From the NCBI GenBank assembly GCA_958295815.1, contig OY282374.1, forward strand, positions 4,306,682 to 4,370,681: a stretch of 64,000 nucleotides of DNA, in the 5' to 3' direction. The DNA is from Candidatus Poribacteria bacterium (GTDB lineage: Bacteria; Poribacteria; WGA-4E; WGA-3G). A model generated the notes under the pieces. The model searched no databases and had not been told where the DNA came from. It was given only the letters and a program-made list of their open reading frames with translations. This document shows, piece after piece, positions 18,525-26,715 of this stretch (positions within the stretch are counted from its first letter, which is position 1; each line of letters begins with the position of its first letter). The position numbers and the translations under genes are program-made.

Positions 18525-19715
18525 TCAATGAATCGCCCCTGAGCTTGGCGAATCATTAAAAAACCCCAACACCAATTCAGCAGTGCGTTCAGCAGCACCC
18601 GATGCACCGAGCTGTGCATAAACCGCTTGAAGTGCCTGCTGTTGCGTCTCCCGTTTCTCTGGATTCTCCAAGAAATTCAGAGCCAGTTCCGTCAAAGCCT
18701 TCGGTGTTAAATCCGTCTGTAGAAGTTCTGGAACAATGTCGTGTCCAGCGATAAGATTGGGAAGCCCGCTCCGGTTCAAGGGTGATAGCGACCTAATAAT
18801 ACGCCAATTAAACGATGACGTGCGAAAGAGAATAATCATCGGTGTCCCGATGCATGCCGCTTCAAGTGTCGCTGTGCCAGAGGTAACCAACAGCAAGGTC
18901 GATGCCCGCATTGCCGGATAGGTTAGATGCTCCACAATCTTAACGGGCGGAACCTCGATATTTGACAGTTCCCCTTGGCACTTTGCAATGAGATCGCGTG
19001 AAATACCTGGGGCTAACGGAAGGATCCACTGCGCGTCCGGATAGACTTTGGCAATGTTCGCGGCAGCTTCCAGCATCACCGGCAAAATGTGTTGGATCTC
19101 CGAACGACGACTTCCCGGCATCAATCCAATAACAAGGCTATCTTGCTCTTGTGTATGCTCCATTCCGCCTAAATTGAGCACTTTTCGCGCCTCGACCATA
19201 GTCAAAGGTGTGTGTGCAAAATCGACGAGCGGATGCCCAACAAATTCGGCATTCGCTCCAGCGTTTCGGTAGAATTCTGCTTCAAAGGGAAAGATTGCAG
19301 CGACAACATTCGCCCACTTCGCTAACTTCTGTGCGCGACCTGACCGCCATGCCCAAGCCTTCGGTGGAATATAGTAAACAACCGAAACACCGCGGTTTTT
19401 CGCATATTTAGCTAATGGCATATTGAATTCAGCAAAATCAACGAGGAGCAGCACATCCGGACGTTCCTTACGAATACGCCGTTTCAGATGCGCCCGCTTT
19501 CGGAGGAACATCGGTAGGACAGTAACAACATCGGCAAACCCCATGACAGCGGAATCGCGGATGTGAAAATCAAGGTTCACTGACGCCTCTTCCATCTGGT
19601 CGCCGCCCATGCCAAAGAGCGTTATATCGGGACAAAGTACCTTGAGTCGGTGTGCAACATGAGAAGCGTGCAAGTCACCAGAGGGTTCCCCAGCAACAAT
19701 CATAACAGTCGGCAC
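18525..19715 (-). CDS. lpxB: Lipid-A-disaccharide synthase
   Basis: About 396 residues. I take the GTG at 19715, with a GGAG seven bases before it, giving an N-terminus MPTVMIVAGEPSGDLHA as usual for LpxB; an ATG at 19745 would add ten residues, one at 19703 would remove four. Signatures: VAGEPSGDLHA, then MGGDQM and VYYIPPKAWAWRSGR, PGSRRSEI near the middle and VTSGTATLEAA near the end. LpxB joins UDP-diacylglucosamine and lipid X to form the lipid A disaccharide. It lies about 59 bases after argC and 73 bases before lpxK on the same strand. Its presence supports an LPS-bearing outer membrane. Confidence 0.95.
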   Translation of the reverse strand: MPTVMIVAGEPSGDLHASHVAHRLKVLCPDITLFGMGGDQMEEASVNLDFHIRDSAVMGFADVVTVLPMFLRKRAHLKRRIRKERPDVLLLVDFAEFNMPLAKYAKNRGVSVVYYIPPKAWAWRSGRAQKLAKWANVVAAIFPFEAEFYRNAGANAEFVGHPLVDFAHTPLTMVEARKVLNLGGMEHTQEQDSLVIGLMPGSRRSEIQHILPVMLEAAANIAKVYPDAQWILPLAPGISRDLIAKCQGELSNIEVPPVKIVEHLTYPAMRASTLLLVTSGTATLEAACIGTPMIILFRTSSFNWRIIRSLSPLNRSGLPNLIAGHDIVPELLQTDLTPKALTELALNFLENPEKRETQQQALQAVYAQLGASGAAERTAELVLGFFNDSPSSGAIH

Positions 19716-19774
19716 AATAATCTCCAAATAACTGGCGGCATTCAATCCGTTGATTCTGACTGCTGACTGCCATC

Positions 19775-20818
19775 CTAAGGCATCATCCCTGGCACTTTCA
19801 GCCCAGCGGTCTCTTTGAAACCAAACATCAGATTGAGATTCTGCACAACGGCACCTGCAGCACCTTTACCGAGATTATCAATCGCTGCCATAGCGACGAT
19901 ACGGCGCGTCCGCGTATCAACCTCAAGTCCAACGTCGCAATAGTTGCTACCGAGTACTGCCTTCGTTTCCGGGTATGTACCGGGCGGAAGCACCCGAACA
20001 AACGGCTCGTTCTCATAAAAGGCTGAATATATATTGAGAGCAGTCTCGGTGGACATCTCTTCTGTGAGACGCATATAGACAGTACTAAGGATACCACGCG
20101 TCATCGGGACAAGATGTGGTGTAAATGTTACACAAATCGGTTCTGAGGCAACAGCAGTTAACTCCTGTTCAATCTCCGGGGTATGCCGATGCACACCGAT
20201 ATTATAGGCAACAAAGTTAGACTCTCGATTTGGGTAGTGTGTATTTCCGCTAGGTTTCGGACCGGCACCAGAAATGCCGGACTTTGAGTCAACTATGATA
20301 GAATCTAATTCCACTACGCCTTGAGCGACGAAAGGCATTGCTGCAAGTATAGCACTCGTTGGATAACACCCTGGGTTCGCAACGAGTTGTGCGGAACGAA
20401 TGCAATCGCGATACCTTTCCGGCAAACCATACACTGCTTGTGGAATCAGTCCCGTGCTTGTATGTTCCACGTGGTACCACGCTTCGTAGGTCTCAGAATC
20501 TTTAAGTCGGTAGTCCGCACTAAAATCCACGATGCGCAGACCTTGTGCTAGAATTTTCGGCACGAACGACATCGCGACTTTGTGTGGAACAGCAAGAACA
20601 ACGGCATCCACTCTCTCTTTAAGGGAATCAAGGTCTAAAGCTTCAAATTTGGCAGATAGAAACCCGCGGAGGTTGGGCAGAACACTGTCAATACACTGTC
20701 CAGCGTAGGTTTCAGATGTACAGAGCGTAACCTCTAATTCACCAGGATGGTTCACCAGAAAGCGGAGTAATTCACTACCGCTGTACCCAGATGCACCAAC
20801 TATTCCAATCTTTATCAT
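19775..20818 (-). CDS. argC: N-acetyl-gamma-glutamyl-phosphate reductase
   Basis: 347 residues, the normal length for ArgC. The N-terminus IGIVGASGYSGSELLRFL is the NADP-binding glycine-rich loop, and NPGCYPTSAIL contains the catalytic Cys near residue 150. A conserved Ser/His-containing region follows (SGISGAGPKPS, then HRHTPEI). The enzyme makes N-acetylglutamate semialdehyde in arginine synthesis. The other arg genes are not in the window; argC instead heads a set with lpxB and lpxK, an arrangement without metabolic logic that may just reflect shared housekeeping expression. Confidence 0.96.
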   Translation of the reverse strand: MIKIGIVGASGYSGSELLRFLVNHPGELEVTLCTSETYAGQCIDSVLPNLRGFLSAKFEALDLDSLKERVDAVVLAVPHKVAMSFVPKILAQGLRIVDFSADYRLKDSETYEAWYHVEHTSTGLIPQAVYGLPERYRDCIRSAQLVANPGCYPTSAILAAMPFVAQGVVELDSIIVDSKSGISGAGPKPSGNTHYPNRESNFVAYNIGVHRHTPEIEQELTAVASEPICVTFTPHLVPMTRGILSTVYMRLTEEMSTETALNIYSAFYENEPFVRVLPPGTYPETKAVLGSNYCDVGLEVDTRTRRIVAMAAIDNLGKGAAGAVVQNLNLMFGFKETAGLKVPGMMP

Positions 20819-20901
20819 TACATCTCACCATGTGTTTTTTATGAGGGTGTTAATTGCATGAATTCTAACACATTTTCAGCGAAAAGTCAAATTACCTCCT
20901 T

Positions 20902-20966
20902 GTAGGAGGGATCTCCAAATTGTGTCCACACGCGACACAATTTGTCTTAGCTTTACATTTCCCGAC
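20902..20966. repeat. Hairpin repeat family, copy 2
   Basis: GTAGGAGGGATCTCC, then an 11-bp stem: 20916-20926 (CAAATTGTGTC) pairs perfectly with 20934-20944 (GACACAATTTG) around a 7-base loop. TCTTAGCTTTACATTTCCCGAC follows in two parts (20945-20966). The copy lies between the divergent argC and fumarylacetoacetase-family genes, upstream of the promoter at 21007, so it is unlikely to be a terminator for either. Confidence 0.88.
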
Positions 20967-21006
20967 CACTGACCGCCGAACGCTGATAGCCAACTCAAGA
21001 AATAAA

Positions 21007-21035
21007 TTGACACAGCATCAAAAGCACGGTAAAAT
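21007..21035 (+). promoter_or_regulatory. Strong sigma-70-like promoter
   Basis: TTGACA (21007-21012) and TAAAAT (21030-21035) with an ideal 17-base spacer, 54 bases upstream of the fumarylacetoacetase-family start codon. Confidence 0.75.
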
Positions 21036-21088
21036 GTAGCGAGTTTCGGCTCGTAAACCACGCCGGAAAACACAAAAGGAGACTACTT

Positions 21089-21841
21089 ATGAAATTTGCA
21101 CGATATGAATTAAATGGCACAATCAGCTACGGCACCGTTTCAGAAGATAATCTGAACGTACTCTCAGGATGCCCATTTGGCGAACACAGCGAGACAGGCG
21201 AGACTGTTGCGTTAGCGGACGTCAAACTCCTCGCACCAACAACACCGACGAAAGTATTAGCCGTCGGTCTGAACTATCGGAGCCACTTAGACGGAGCTCC
21301 AGAACCAACAAATCCCGAAATCTTCATCAAGACACCTTCTTGTATCAACGATCCGGGCGGCAATATCGAACTACCAGACGGCGATGATGAAGTCCACGCC
21401 GAAGGCGAACTCGTTGTCATAATGAAGAAACAGACCCGGAAAGCAACACCAGAAGAAGCCGCCGCCAACATATTGGGCGTGACCTGCGGAAACGATGTCA
21501 GTGCACGCACTTGGCAGAGCAATGACTTACAGTGGTGGCGTGCCAAAGCATCCGATACCTTTGGTCCCATAGGTCCCGTCATTGTCACTGATCTTGACTA
21601 TACCGATGCACAATTAGAGACCCGCATCAACGGTGATGTCGTTCAGAAACAGACAACCGCAGACCTTATTTTTCCAGTAACAACCATTGTGAGTTTCATC
21701 TCACAGGCAATAACTCTTGAACCGGGCGATGCAATCTTTACCGGTACACCCGGCACAACAAGTGCTTTAAAAGCCGGTGATGTCGTTGAAATCGAGATTG
21801 AAGGCATCGGCGTCTTGCAAAATCACGTCGTAGCACAGTAA
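21089..21841 (+). CDS. Fumarylacetoacetate hydrolase-family protein
   Basis: 250 residues, the single-domain length of the FAH superfamily. AVGLNYRSHL is the usual start of the catalytic fold; the metal site residues are seen in HAEGELVV (Glu-x-Glu) and NDVSARTWQ (Asp), and the C-terminal GDAIFTGTPGTT loop is characteristic. Members cleave or decarboxylate acylpyruvates, oxaloacetate or 2-keto-3-deoxy sugar acid derivatives; the exact substrate is not clear. The ATG follows AAGGAG by 9 bases and a strong promoter lies upstream, so it is probably its own transcript. Confidence 0.92.
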   Translation: MKFARYELNGTISYGTVSEDNLNVLSGCPFGEHSETGETVALADVKLLAPTTPTKVLAVGLNYRSHLDGAPEPTNPEIFIKTPSCINDPGGNIELPDGDDEVHAEGELVVIMKKQTRKATPEEAAANILGVTCGNDVSARTWQSNDLQWWRAKASDTFGPIGPVIVTDLDYTDAQLETRINGDVVQKQTTADLIFPVTTIVSFISQAITLEPGDAIFTGTPGTTSALKAGDVVEIEIEGIGVLQNHVVAQ

Positions 21842-21938
21842 TCCTTCGTAGGTGCGCTCCCTAATCTCTTTGCTGGCGAGGTTGAACGAAGTCTAAGAAA
21901 ATATTTCGGTAATCCGACTCTGAAAAGGGCAAGTAATA

Positions 21939-22592
21939 ATGACAAAATTGTTCAGAAGCTTGGTATTATTACTGGCAGGGTTGCTCACTGTTTCGGTGCT
22001 CACCAGCTGTGGCGGTGACGATGACATAGACATAGATGAACCTGTCCCAGTTAACTTCGTGAGCGCGCTCCCTCCAGGCGATGAGATTGCTGCAAACGGG
22101 ACTATTACAATTACCTTTGACAACACACCCACTGATGCCACGGTAAGTGCGGGTACCGTCACAGTCGCAGGAAAAACAGCGACTGTCGTTGGTCCCTTCA
22201 TTCCTGGTCCGCTTGCATTGACGATTACATGGGCTGACGGAACCCACACACTTAACTATACGGTTAGAGGGCCTTGCTGCTCCGCGCCAATAATCACAGG
22301 GGGCACTGTCATAGATGGCGACCAGGATGTCGATCCGGAAACTATCAACAGTGATGGAAAGATTGAGATCGCCTTCAGTGAAGAGGTAACCGGAAACATC
22401 GCCCTCCAAACCGAAGATGGAAATGATGTCGGTTGGATTGCAAAAGTTGCTGGTTTCACAGGCACACTTGAACTGGTCAAAGGTAAAGAACTCGTCAATG
22501 AAACCGTCTACGTCATTGTCGGTAAAGTCTCTACTGTCGAAGGCAATGAAACTGACATTAAAATCACCTTTGTAACCAAGAGTAAAGCGTAA
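21939..22592 (+). CDS. Lipoprotein with bacterial Ig-like domains
   Basis: 217 residues. The N-terminus has a lipobox (SVLTSC, lipidated Cys at residue 24), followed by an acidic linker (GGDDDIDIDE). Two beta-sandwich regions follow, about residues 30-110 and 112-215. The second has the pattern of a Big_5-like Ig domain (GKIEIAFSEEVTGN and later VYVIVGKVSTVEG), often used in surface proteins. It is probably tethered to the outer or inner membrane; function is unknown. The next gene also codes for an exported jelly-roll-like protein but is separated by repeats. Confidence 0.78.
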   Translation: MTKLFRSLVLLLAGLLTVSVLTSCGGDDDIDIDEPVPVNFVSALPPGDEIAANGTITITFDNTPTDATVSAGTVTVAGKTATVVGPFIPGPLALTITWADGTHTLNYTVRGPCCSAPIITGGTVIDGDQDVDPETINSDGKIEIAFSEEVTGNIALQTEDGNDVGWIAKVAGFTGTLELVKGKELVNETVYVIVGKVSTVEGNETDIKITFVTKSKA

Positions 22593-22604
22593 ATTCAAAT
22601 CCTG

Positions 22605-22693
22605 CTTTGACTTGCGTTGGTAAGGTTCCTAACCCTATCCGCTTTCAGGCAATTTCCGTTTGACTTTCGCTGGTGAGGTATCTAACCTCGTCC
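22605..22693. repeat. Two diverged copies of a GAGGT-TCT-AACCTC repeat
   Basis: Copies at 22605-22640 and 22658-22693 (period 53) share TTTGACTT, then GYTGGTRAGGT, CTAACC and TCC. The second copy can pair GAGGT with ACCTC. Similar GCTGGCGAGGTT fragments lie at about 13444 and 21871. They are intergenic and look like dispersed short repeats. The rest of the gap 22593-22808 shows no gene. Confidence 0.65.
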
Positions 22694-22808
22694 TGTTCCA
22701 CAAAATACATGGAGCATGCCACCCACATATAACGCGTCAGCAGAACTGTCCTTACAAATTACTGTCCAGTTTTTCAACTCTACATCTCTTCGGAACATGG
22801 AGGGAGAA

Positions 22809-23564
22809 ATGCGTTCTACATATCTATCACCTCATCTCACAAGCATTGCGATAATTACCGTGTTCATACTGAGTATAGGTATAGCAATACCCACGTCAGC
22901 AGTGTTATTGTTTCACGACGACTTTGAGAAAGATACGATTGGGGAAGAACCGAGCAAATGGGAAGTCGGACACGACGGAAACACAACCGCTCAAGTCGTC
23001 GCTGATCCGAAAAAAGCGAGTAATAAAGTCCTGCTAACCGCTGACAAAGCATCTAACCAATCACGACACGATGTCGGCGGATCTATCTATGTCTTTGGCG
23101 ACGCAGGCTGGGACGATTACGTTGCTGAATGGGATATGATGTTCCCTGACGACTTCTATATGGGCATCGTCTTCCGCTTTCAAGGGGGTGAGAAGTTCTA
23201 TCTCAGCGACCGGCGGCAAGGCGGTAGAGAATACCACTTCTACAAACGACAAGGCGGTTGGGCAAAAGTAAAAGATGGAATGGTAGAAAATGATCCCGAT
23301 GTTTGGTATCGCGCCCAACTCATCCTCTCCGGTGATAAATTCACCTTCAAGTTGAAAGAGCGGAAGGACAAAAGGTCGTTTGACAAAATCGATCCAACAA
23401 CGGAAGGCGAAGACGGAAACTTCAAGACCGGTCAGTTCGGCAACTACGGTCTCGTCTATCTCGATAACATCTTCGTAGGCGATGCCGTCGAAGACCTCGT
23501 TTTACCTGTCGAACCACAAGACAAGTTAAGCACAACATGGGCAACCATTAAAGCCACCTATTAA
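22809..23564 (+). CDS. Secreted jelly-roll (DUF1080/LamG-like) protein with C-terminal WG-K tag
   Basis: 251 residues from the ATG at 22809, chosen because GGAGGGA precedes it; the frame is open upstream but not needed. A signal peptide (hydrophobic residues about 10-30) precedes a concanavalin-like beta-sandwich: an early FHDDFEKDT motif, then strands such as YVAEWDMMFPDDFYMGIVFR and a closing NYGLVYLDNIFVGDAV. This layout resembles the DUF1080 group. The last 18 residues, VEPQDKLSTTWATIKATY, match the C-terminal motif in five other proteins of this window (positions 25905, 35611, 47862, 48774, 57350). Function likely involves carbohydrate binding at the surface (inference). Confidence 0.78.
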   Translation: MRSTYLSPHLTSIAIITVFILSIGIAIPTSAVLLFHDDFEKDTIGEEPSKWEVGHDGNTTAQVVADPKKASNKVLLTADKASNQSRHDVGGSIYVFGDAGWDDYVAEWDMMFPDDFYMGIVFRFQGGEKFYLSDRRQGGREYHFYKRQGGWAKVKDGMVENDPDVWYRAQLILSGDKFTFKLKERKDKRSFDKIDPTTEGEDGNFKTGQFGNYGLVYLDNIFVGDAVEDLVLPVEPQDKLSTTWATIKATY

Positions 23565-23566
23565 AA

Positions 23567-23831
23567 GTAGTAGGCACACTCCGCTGTGCCGTTCACAATG
23601 TAGTAGACACACTCCGCTGTGCCGTCTCCGCTGTGCCGTTCACAATGCAGTAGACACACTCCGCTGTGCCGTTCACAATGTAGTAAGCACACTCCGCTGT
23701 GCCGTTCACAATGTAGTAGACACACTCCGCTGTGCCGTTCACAATGTAGTAGACACACTCCGCTGTGCCGTCACAGTAGTAGGCACACTCCGCTGTGCCG
23801 TTCACAATGTAGTAAGCACCCTCTGCATGCC
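23567..23831. repeat. 33-bp tandem repeat array, seven units plus remnant
   Basis: Units start at 23567, 23600, 23647, 23680, 23713, 23746 and 23776, with a degenerate eighth at 23809. The unit begins GTAGTAGACACACTCCGCTG and ends GTTCACAAT. The second unit carries an extra 21-base partial duplication (23626-23646), and the sixth is shortened by 3 bases. Each unit can fold a CACA-CTCCGC-TGTG hairpin. The array begins two bases after the stop codon of the preceding gene and ends about 43 bases before the LarA-like start. Because the period is divisible by three it stays open on both strands (Cys-rich reading), but there is no start signal for either. Confidence 0.9.
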
Positions 23832-23873
23832 AGAACAAACGATGCTGACCGAACCGCAAGGAAAATTACAAAA

Positions 23874-25151
23874 ATGCCAACCCACATCGCCCACGGTGGA
23901 AAAGACACCGTCATCACATCTGAAGAAAAACGCACCTTACTCCGCGAATCTCTGCTTAAGCTAGGCGGTATCCCAAAAAAGATTCTGGTGATTCCGCCAG
24001 ACATAACACGCCTCCACTCAAACGCTGGCGAGCTCACCCAAATTCTCTACGAGTTATGGGACACCGCAAACGGCACTACCTTCGATATCCTACCTGCCAT
24101 CGGCACACACGCACCGATGACCGAAGAACAGATCACTGAGATGTACGGCGACCTGCCCAAAGCAACGTATCATGTTCACCACTGGCGGACCGGGCTACAC
24201 CACTTCGGTGAAGTTCCATCCGAGTTCGTGCAAGAGGTTTCGGGGGGCAAACTTGATTATAGCATTCCCGTCGCCGTAAATCGCCGCCTCGTAGAAGGAG
24301 CCTACGAACTTATTATCTCCGTCGGACAAGTAATTCCGCATGAAGTTATCGGTATCGCCAACGGATTCAAAAACATCCTCGTCGGTGCAGGCGGTGTTGA
24401 GATGATCAACAAATCGCACTTCCTCGGTGCCGTAGATGGCATGGAGCGACTCATGGGACGAACCGATACTTCCGTCAGGAGAGTGCTGAATTACGCACAT
24501 GCAAACTACCTAAAACAACTCGGAATTCTGTACGTTATGAGCGTCATGGACGCGGATGCCTCTGGTGATCGCGTGATGCGTGGACTTTATGTCGGTGACG
24601 ATGAACAAACCTTTGAGACCGCCGCAGAACTGAGCAGAGCCGTTAATATGACCTTCTTAGATGCCCCTTTAGCGAAAGTAGTCGTCTACTTGGATCCGAG
24701 AGAGTTTAAAAGTACGTGGCTCGGCAACAAGGCAATTTACCGCACGCGAATGGCAATGGCAGATGATGGTGAATTGATTATCATCGCGCCGGGGCTACGT
24801 GAATTCGGTGAGGACGCAGAAATTGACCGCCTTATCCGAAAGTACGGCTATCGCGGCACACCCACAACACTTAAGGCAGTCTCGGAAAATCCAGAGTTGC
24901 AAGAAAACCTCTCCGCCGCCGCACACTTAATCCACGGTAGTACTGAGGGGCGTTTTAGGGTCACCTATGCAACAGAGCATCTCACCCAAACCGAAATTGA
25001 ATCGGTCGGCTACCAATGGGCACCCGTAAACGAAGTGATCGCCGAATACAACCCCGAAACACTTGCTGATGGCTTCAACGACGACGGTTTCTTCTACATC
25101 AGCGAACCCGGACAAGGTTTATGGGCACTCCGCTCACGGTTTAATAAGTAA
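23874..25151 (+). CDS. LarA-like (nickel-pincer racemase family, DUF2088) protein
   Basis: 425 residues from the ATG at 23874; the open frame upstream runs through the tandem repeats and is not credible. The pattern fits LarA-family proteins: VIPPDITRLHSNAGEL near residue 40, LPAIGTHAPMTEEQ near 75, HHWRTGLHHF and the glycine-rich NGFKNILVGAGG. In known LarA the substrate site uses His residues of similar segments and a nickel-pincer cofactor made by LarB, LarC and LarE. None of those is in the window, so whether this member uses that cofactor is open. The substrate is likely a 2-hydroxy acid. A LamG gene follows 39 bases later. Confidence 0.85.
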   Translation: MPTHIAHGGKDTVITSEEKRTLLRESLLKLGGIPKKILVIPPDITRLHSNAGELTQILYELWDTANGTTFDILPAIGTHAPMTEEQITEMYGDLPKATYHVHHWRTGLHHFGEVPSEFVQEVSGGKLDYSIPVAVNRRLVEGAYELIISVGQVIPHEVIGIANGFKNILVGAGGVEMINKSHFLGAVDGMERLMGRTDTSVRRVLNYAHANYLKQLGILYVMSVMDADASGDRVMRGLYVGDDEQTFETAAELSRAVNMTFLDAPLAKVVVYLDPREFKSTWLGNKAIYRTRMAMADDGELIIIAPGLREFGEDAEIDRLIRKYGYRGTPTTLKAVSENPELQENLSAAAHLIHGSTEGRFRVTYATEHLTQTEIESVGYQWAPVNEVIAEYNPETLADGFNDDGFFYISEPGQGLWALRSRFNK

Positions 25152-25190
25152 TGGAACTTGGTCGTAATCAATAACCAAGGAGAAACGGTC

Positions 25191-25958
25191 ATGCGTATAC
25201 TTTCTTTTGGTTTGACACTTCTGTTTGTTGTCGGTATCCACATGGCGCAAGCAGTCGATGAAAACACATTGATGCTCTATTTATCCTTTGATGACGGTGC
25301 GGGAAAAACCCCCAAAGATACCTCTGGCAATGAAAATAAAGCCAGCATCAAAGGTAACTTGAAATGGGTCAAGGGCAAAATCAACGGTGCCCTTGAATTT
25401 GACGGCGGTGCGGCAAATTATGTTGAAGTTACGCACAGTCCGGATCTCGAAGGCATGAAACAGTTGACAGTTGAAGCCTGGGTTCAACCCGTTGGAGCAG
25501 ATGCCCTTGCAAGAGGTATTGTCTCCAAACGCGCAGGATGGCAGAATGCGGATGTTTACAATCTTTTTTCATGGAATGAGAGCAAGTTCTGGGCAAGAGT
25601 TAACGCCAAGGACGGTCAACAAATTTCATCGAAATCCGCTTTAGAAAATAAAAAATGGATGCATCTCGCTTACGTGTATGATGGTACAACAAAGAAGCAA
25701 CTGCTCTACGTCAACGGTGAACTGGAAAACGAAGTAGATCACCCGGAGGATGAAGTTGGCAAGGGTGAAAAATCTATATGGATTGGCACACTTAATGAAG
25801 GGTACGCCCAAACGTGGATCGGTCTTATTGATGAGGTCAGAATCTGGAGCACCGTCCTAACCGAAGATGAAATCAAATTGTCAATGGATGGAGAACTCCT
25901 ACCCGTCCAACCTTATGGAAAACTGACGACAACATGGGGACGAGTCAAGACAAGATGA
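25191..25958 (+). CDS. Secreted LamG-domain protein with C-terminal WG-K tag
   Basis: 255 residues from the ATG at 25191, 7 bases after AAGGAG. A signal peptide ending near AQA (about residue 20) is followed by a LamG/concanavalin-like lectin fold: LMLYLSFDDGAGKTPKDTSGN, then INGALEFDG, LTVEAWVQP, WMHLAYVYDG and the closing GLIDEVRIWSTVLTEDEI. The last 17 residues, VQPYGKLTTTWGRVKTR, are the shared C-terminal tag of this window. Such domains bind glycans or act as modules in surface proteins; no catalytic residues are evident. It is followed closely by convergent minus-strand genes. Confidence 0.85.
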   Translation: MRILSFGLTLLFVVGIHMAQAVDENTLMLYLSFDDGAGKTPKDTSGNENKASIKGNLKWVKGKINGALEFDGGAANYVEVTHSPDLEGMKQLTVEAWVQPVGADALARGIVSKRAGWQNADVYNLFSWNESKFWARVNAKDGQQISSKSALENKKWMHLAYVYDGTTKKQLLYVNGELENEVDHPEDEVGKGEKSIWIGTLNEGYAQTWIGLIDEVRIWSTVLTEDEIKLSMDGELLPVQPYGKLTTTWGRVKTR

Positions 25959-26002
25959 ACACAGATGTCACCACTTGGGAACTCCCCGAGGAAGCAGAGG
26001 AA

Positions 26003-26704
26003 CTATGTGAGCATTTCCGGCAATTCAGCGAGACTCCGAATTGTCTCACCCCATCTGCCGCTCTGTGTGCCGTCCCGATCAAGGAGTATCGGACGAATCC
26101 CCACATTTCTCGCCCCAATAATATCCGCCTCGTAGGTATCCCCAATATGAACGGTTTCTTCCGCCGAAACACCAACAGCAGCAAGCGCGTAGTTGAAGAC
26201 ATCCGGATCCGGCTTTTCGGATCTGACGCGCACATCATGCGAGGCAACAATCGCATCAAAGTAGTCAACAATACCAAGTCGCTCAAGGAGTGGATCCAAC
26301 GGTGTATCCCAATTTGAAACAATCCCTAACTTGAAACCCGCATCGCGCAAACGCTGAAGCGTTGGAACGACATCATCATAAAGCGTAGCGTTGGTGGCAG
26401 CAAAAAGCGGGTGTCCAGATTGTAACAGTTCCCATGCCATCTGCTCCACATGCTCCTGAACACCCAGTTCCCTTATAAATTCACACTGCCGCATCATTAC
26501 AGCTACCACCGATTCTGCCAGAGCATGAGTAGGTGGTTTGGAAACAGGTGTATGGACAAAGAGATTCTCTATCGCTGTGTCATAGCGTTCCCAATTAATT
26601 TCAACACGATACCGTGCTGCGATTTTCCGAAGGCTCGCTTCAAACGACGTTTGCCCCCAACCGGATAGCGTTTGGTAAAAATCAAAGAAAACAGCTTTTA
26701 TCAT
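26003..26704 (-). CDS. HAD-family hydrolase, paralogue 3 of 3
   Basis: 233 residues from the ATG at 26704 (an ATG at 26719 would overlap the preceding gene). Motif I is FFDFYQT, with the nucleophile Asp in DFYQT and the usual second Asp replaced by Tyr, motif II is VSNWDTP, motif III is the Lys in EKPDPDVF and motif IV is HIGDTYEADIIGA. The Cap-type helical insert follows motif I. Closest in sequence to the two genes upstream. Likely a phosphatase or dehalogenase-like hydrolase of small metabolites. Note that motif I is D-x-Y rather than D-x-D. Confidence 0.88.
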   Translation of the reverse strand: MIKAVFFDFYQTLSGWGQTSFEASLRKIAARYRVEINWERYDTAIENLFVHTPVSKPPTHALAESVVAVMMRQCEFIRELGVQEHVEQMAWELLQSGHPLFAATNATLYDDVVPTLQRLRDAGFKLGIVSNWDTPLDPLLERLGIVDYFDAIVASHDVRVRSEKPDPDVFNYALAAVGVSAEETVHIGDTYEADIIGARNVGIRPILLDRDGTQSGRWGETIRSLAELPEMLT

Positions 26705-26715
26705 TATTCCCCGCC

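Noticed and set aside
23567..23831. CRISPR array
   Set aside because: The units are contiguous with no unique spacers, and no cas genes are near.
23619..23873. N-terminal Cys-rich extension of the LarA-like protein encoded by the 33-bp repeats
   Set aside because: The frame is open only because the repeat period is divisible by three. There is no ribosome site upstream, and the ATG at 23874 gives a normal LarA-like N-terminus.
25934..26322. Plus-strand coding sequence over the third HAD gene
   Set aside because: It mirrors the HAD gene, which has all family motifs on the minus strand; the plus reading has none.
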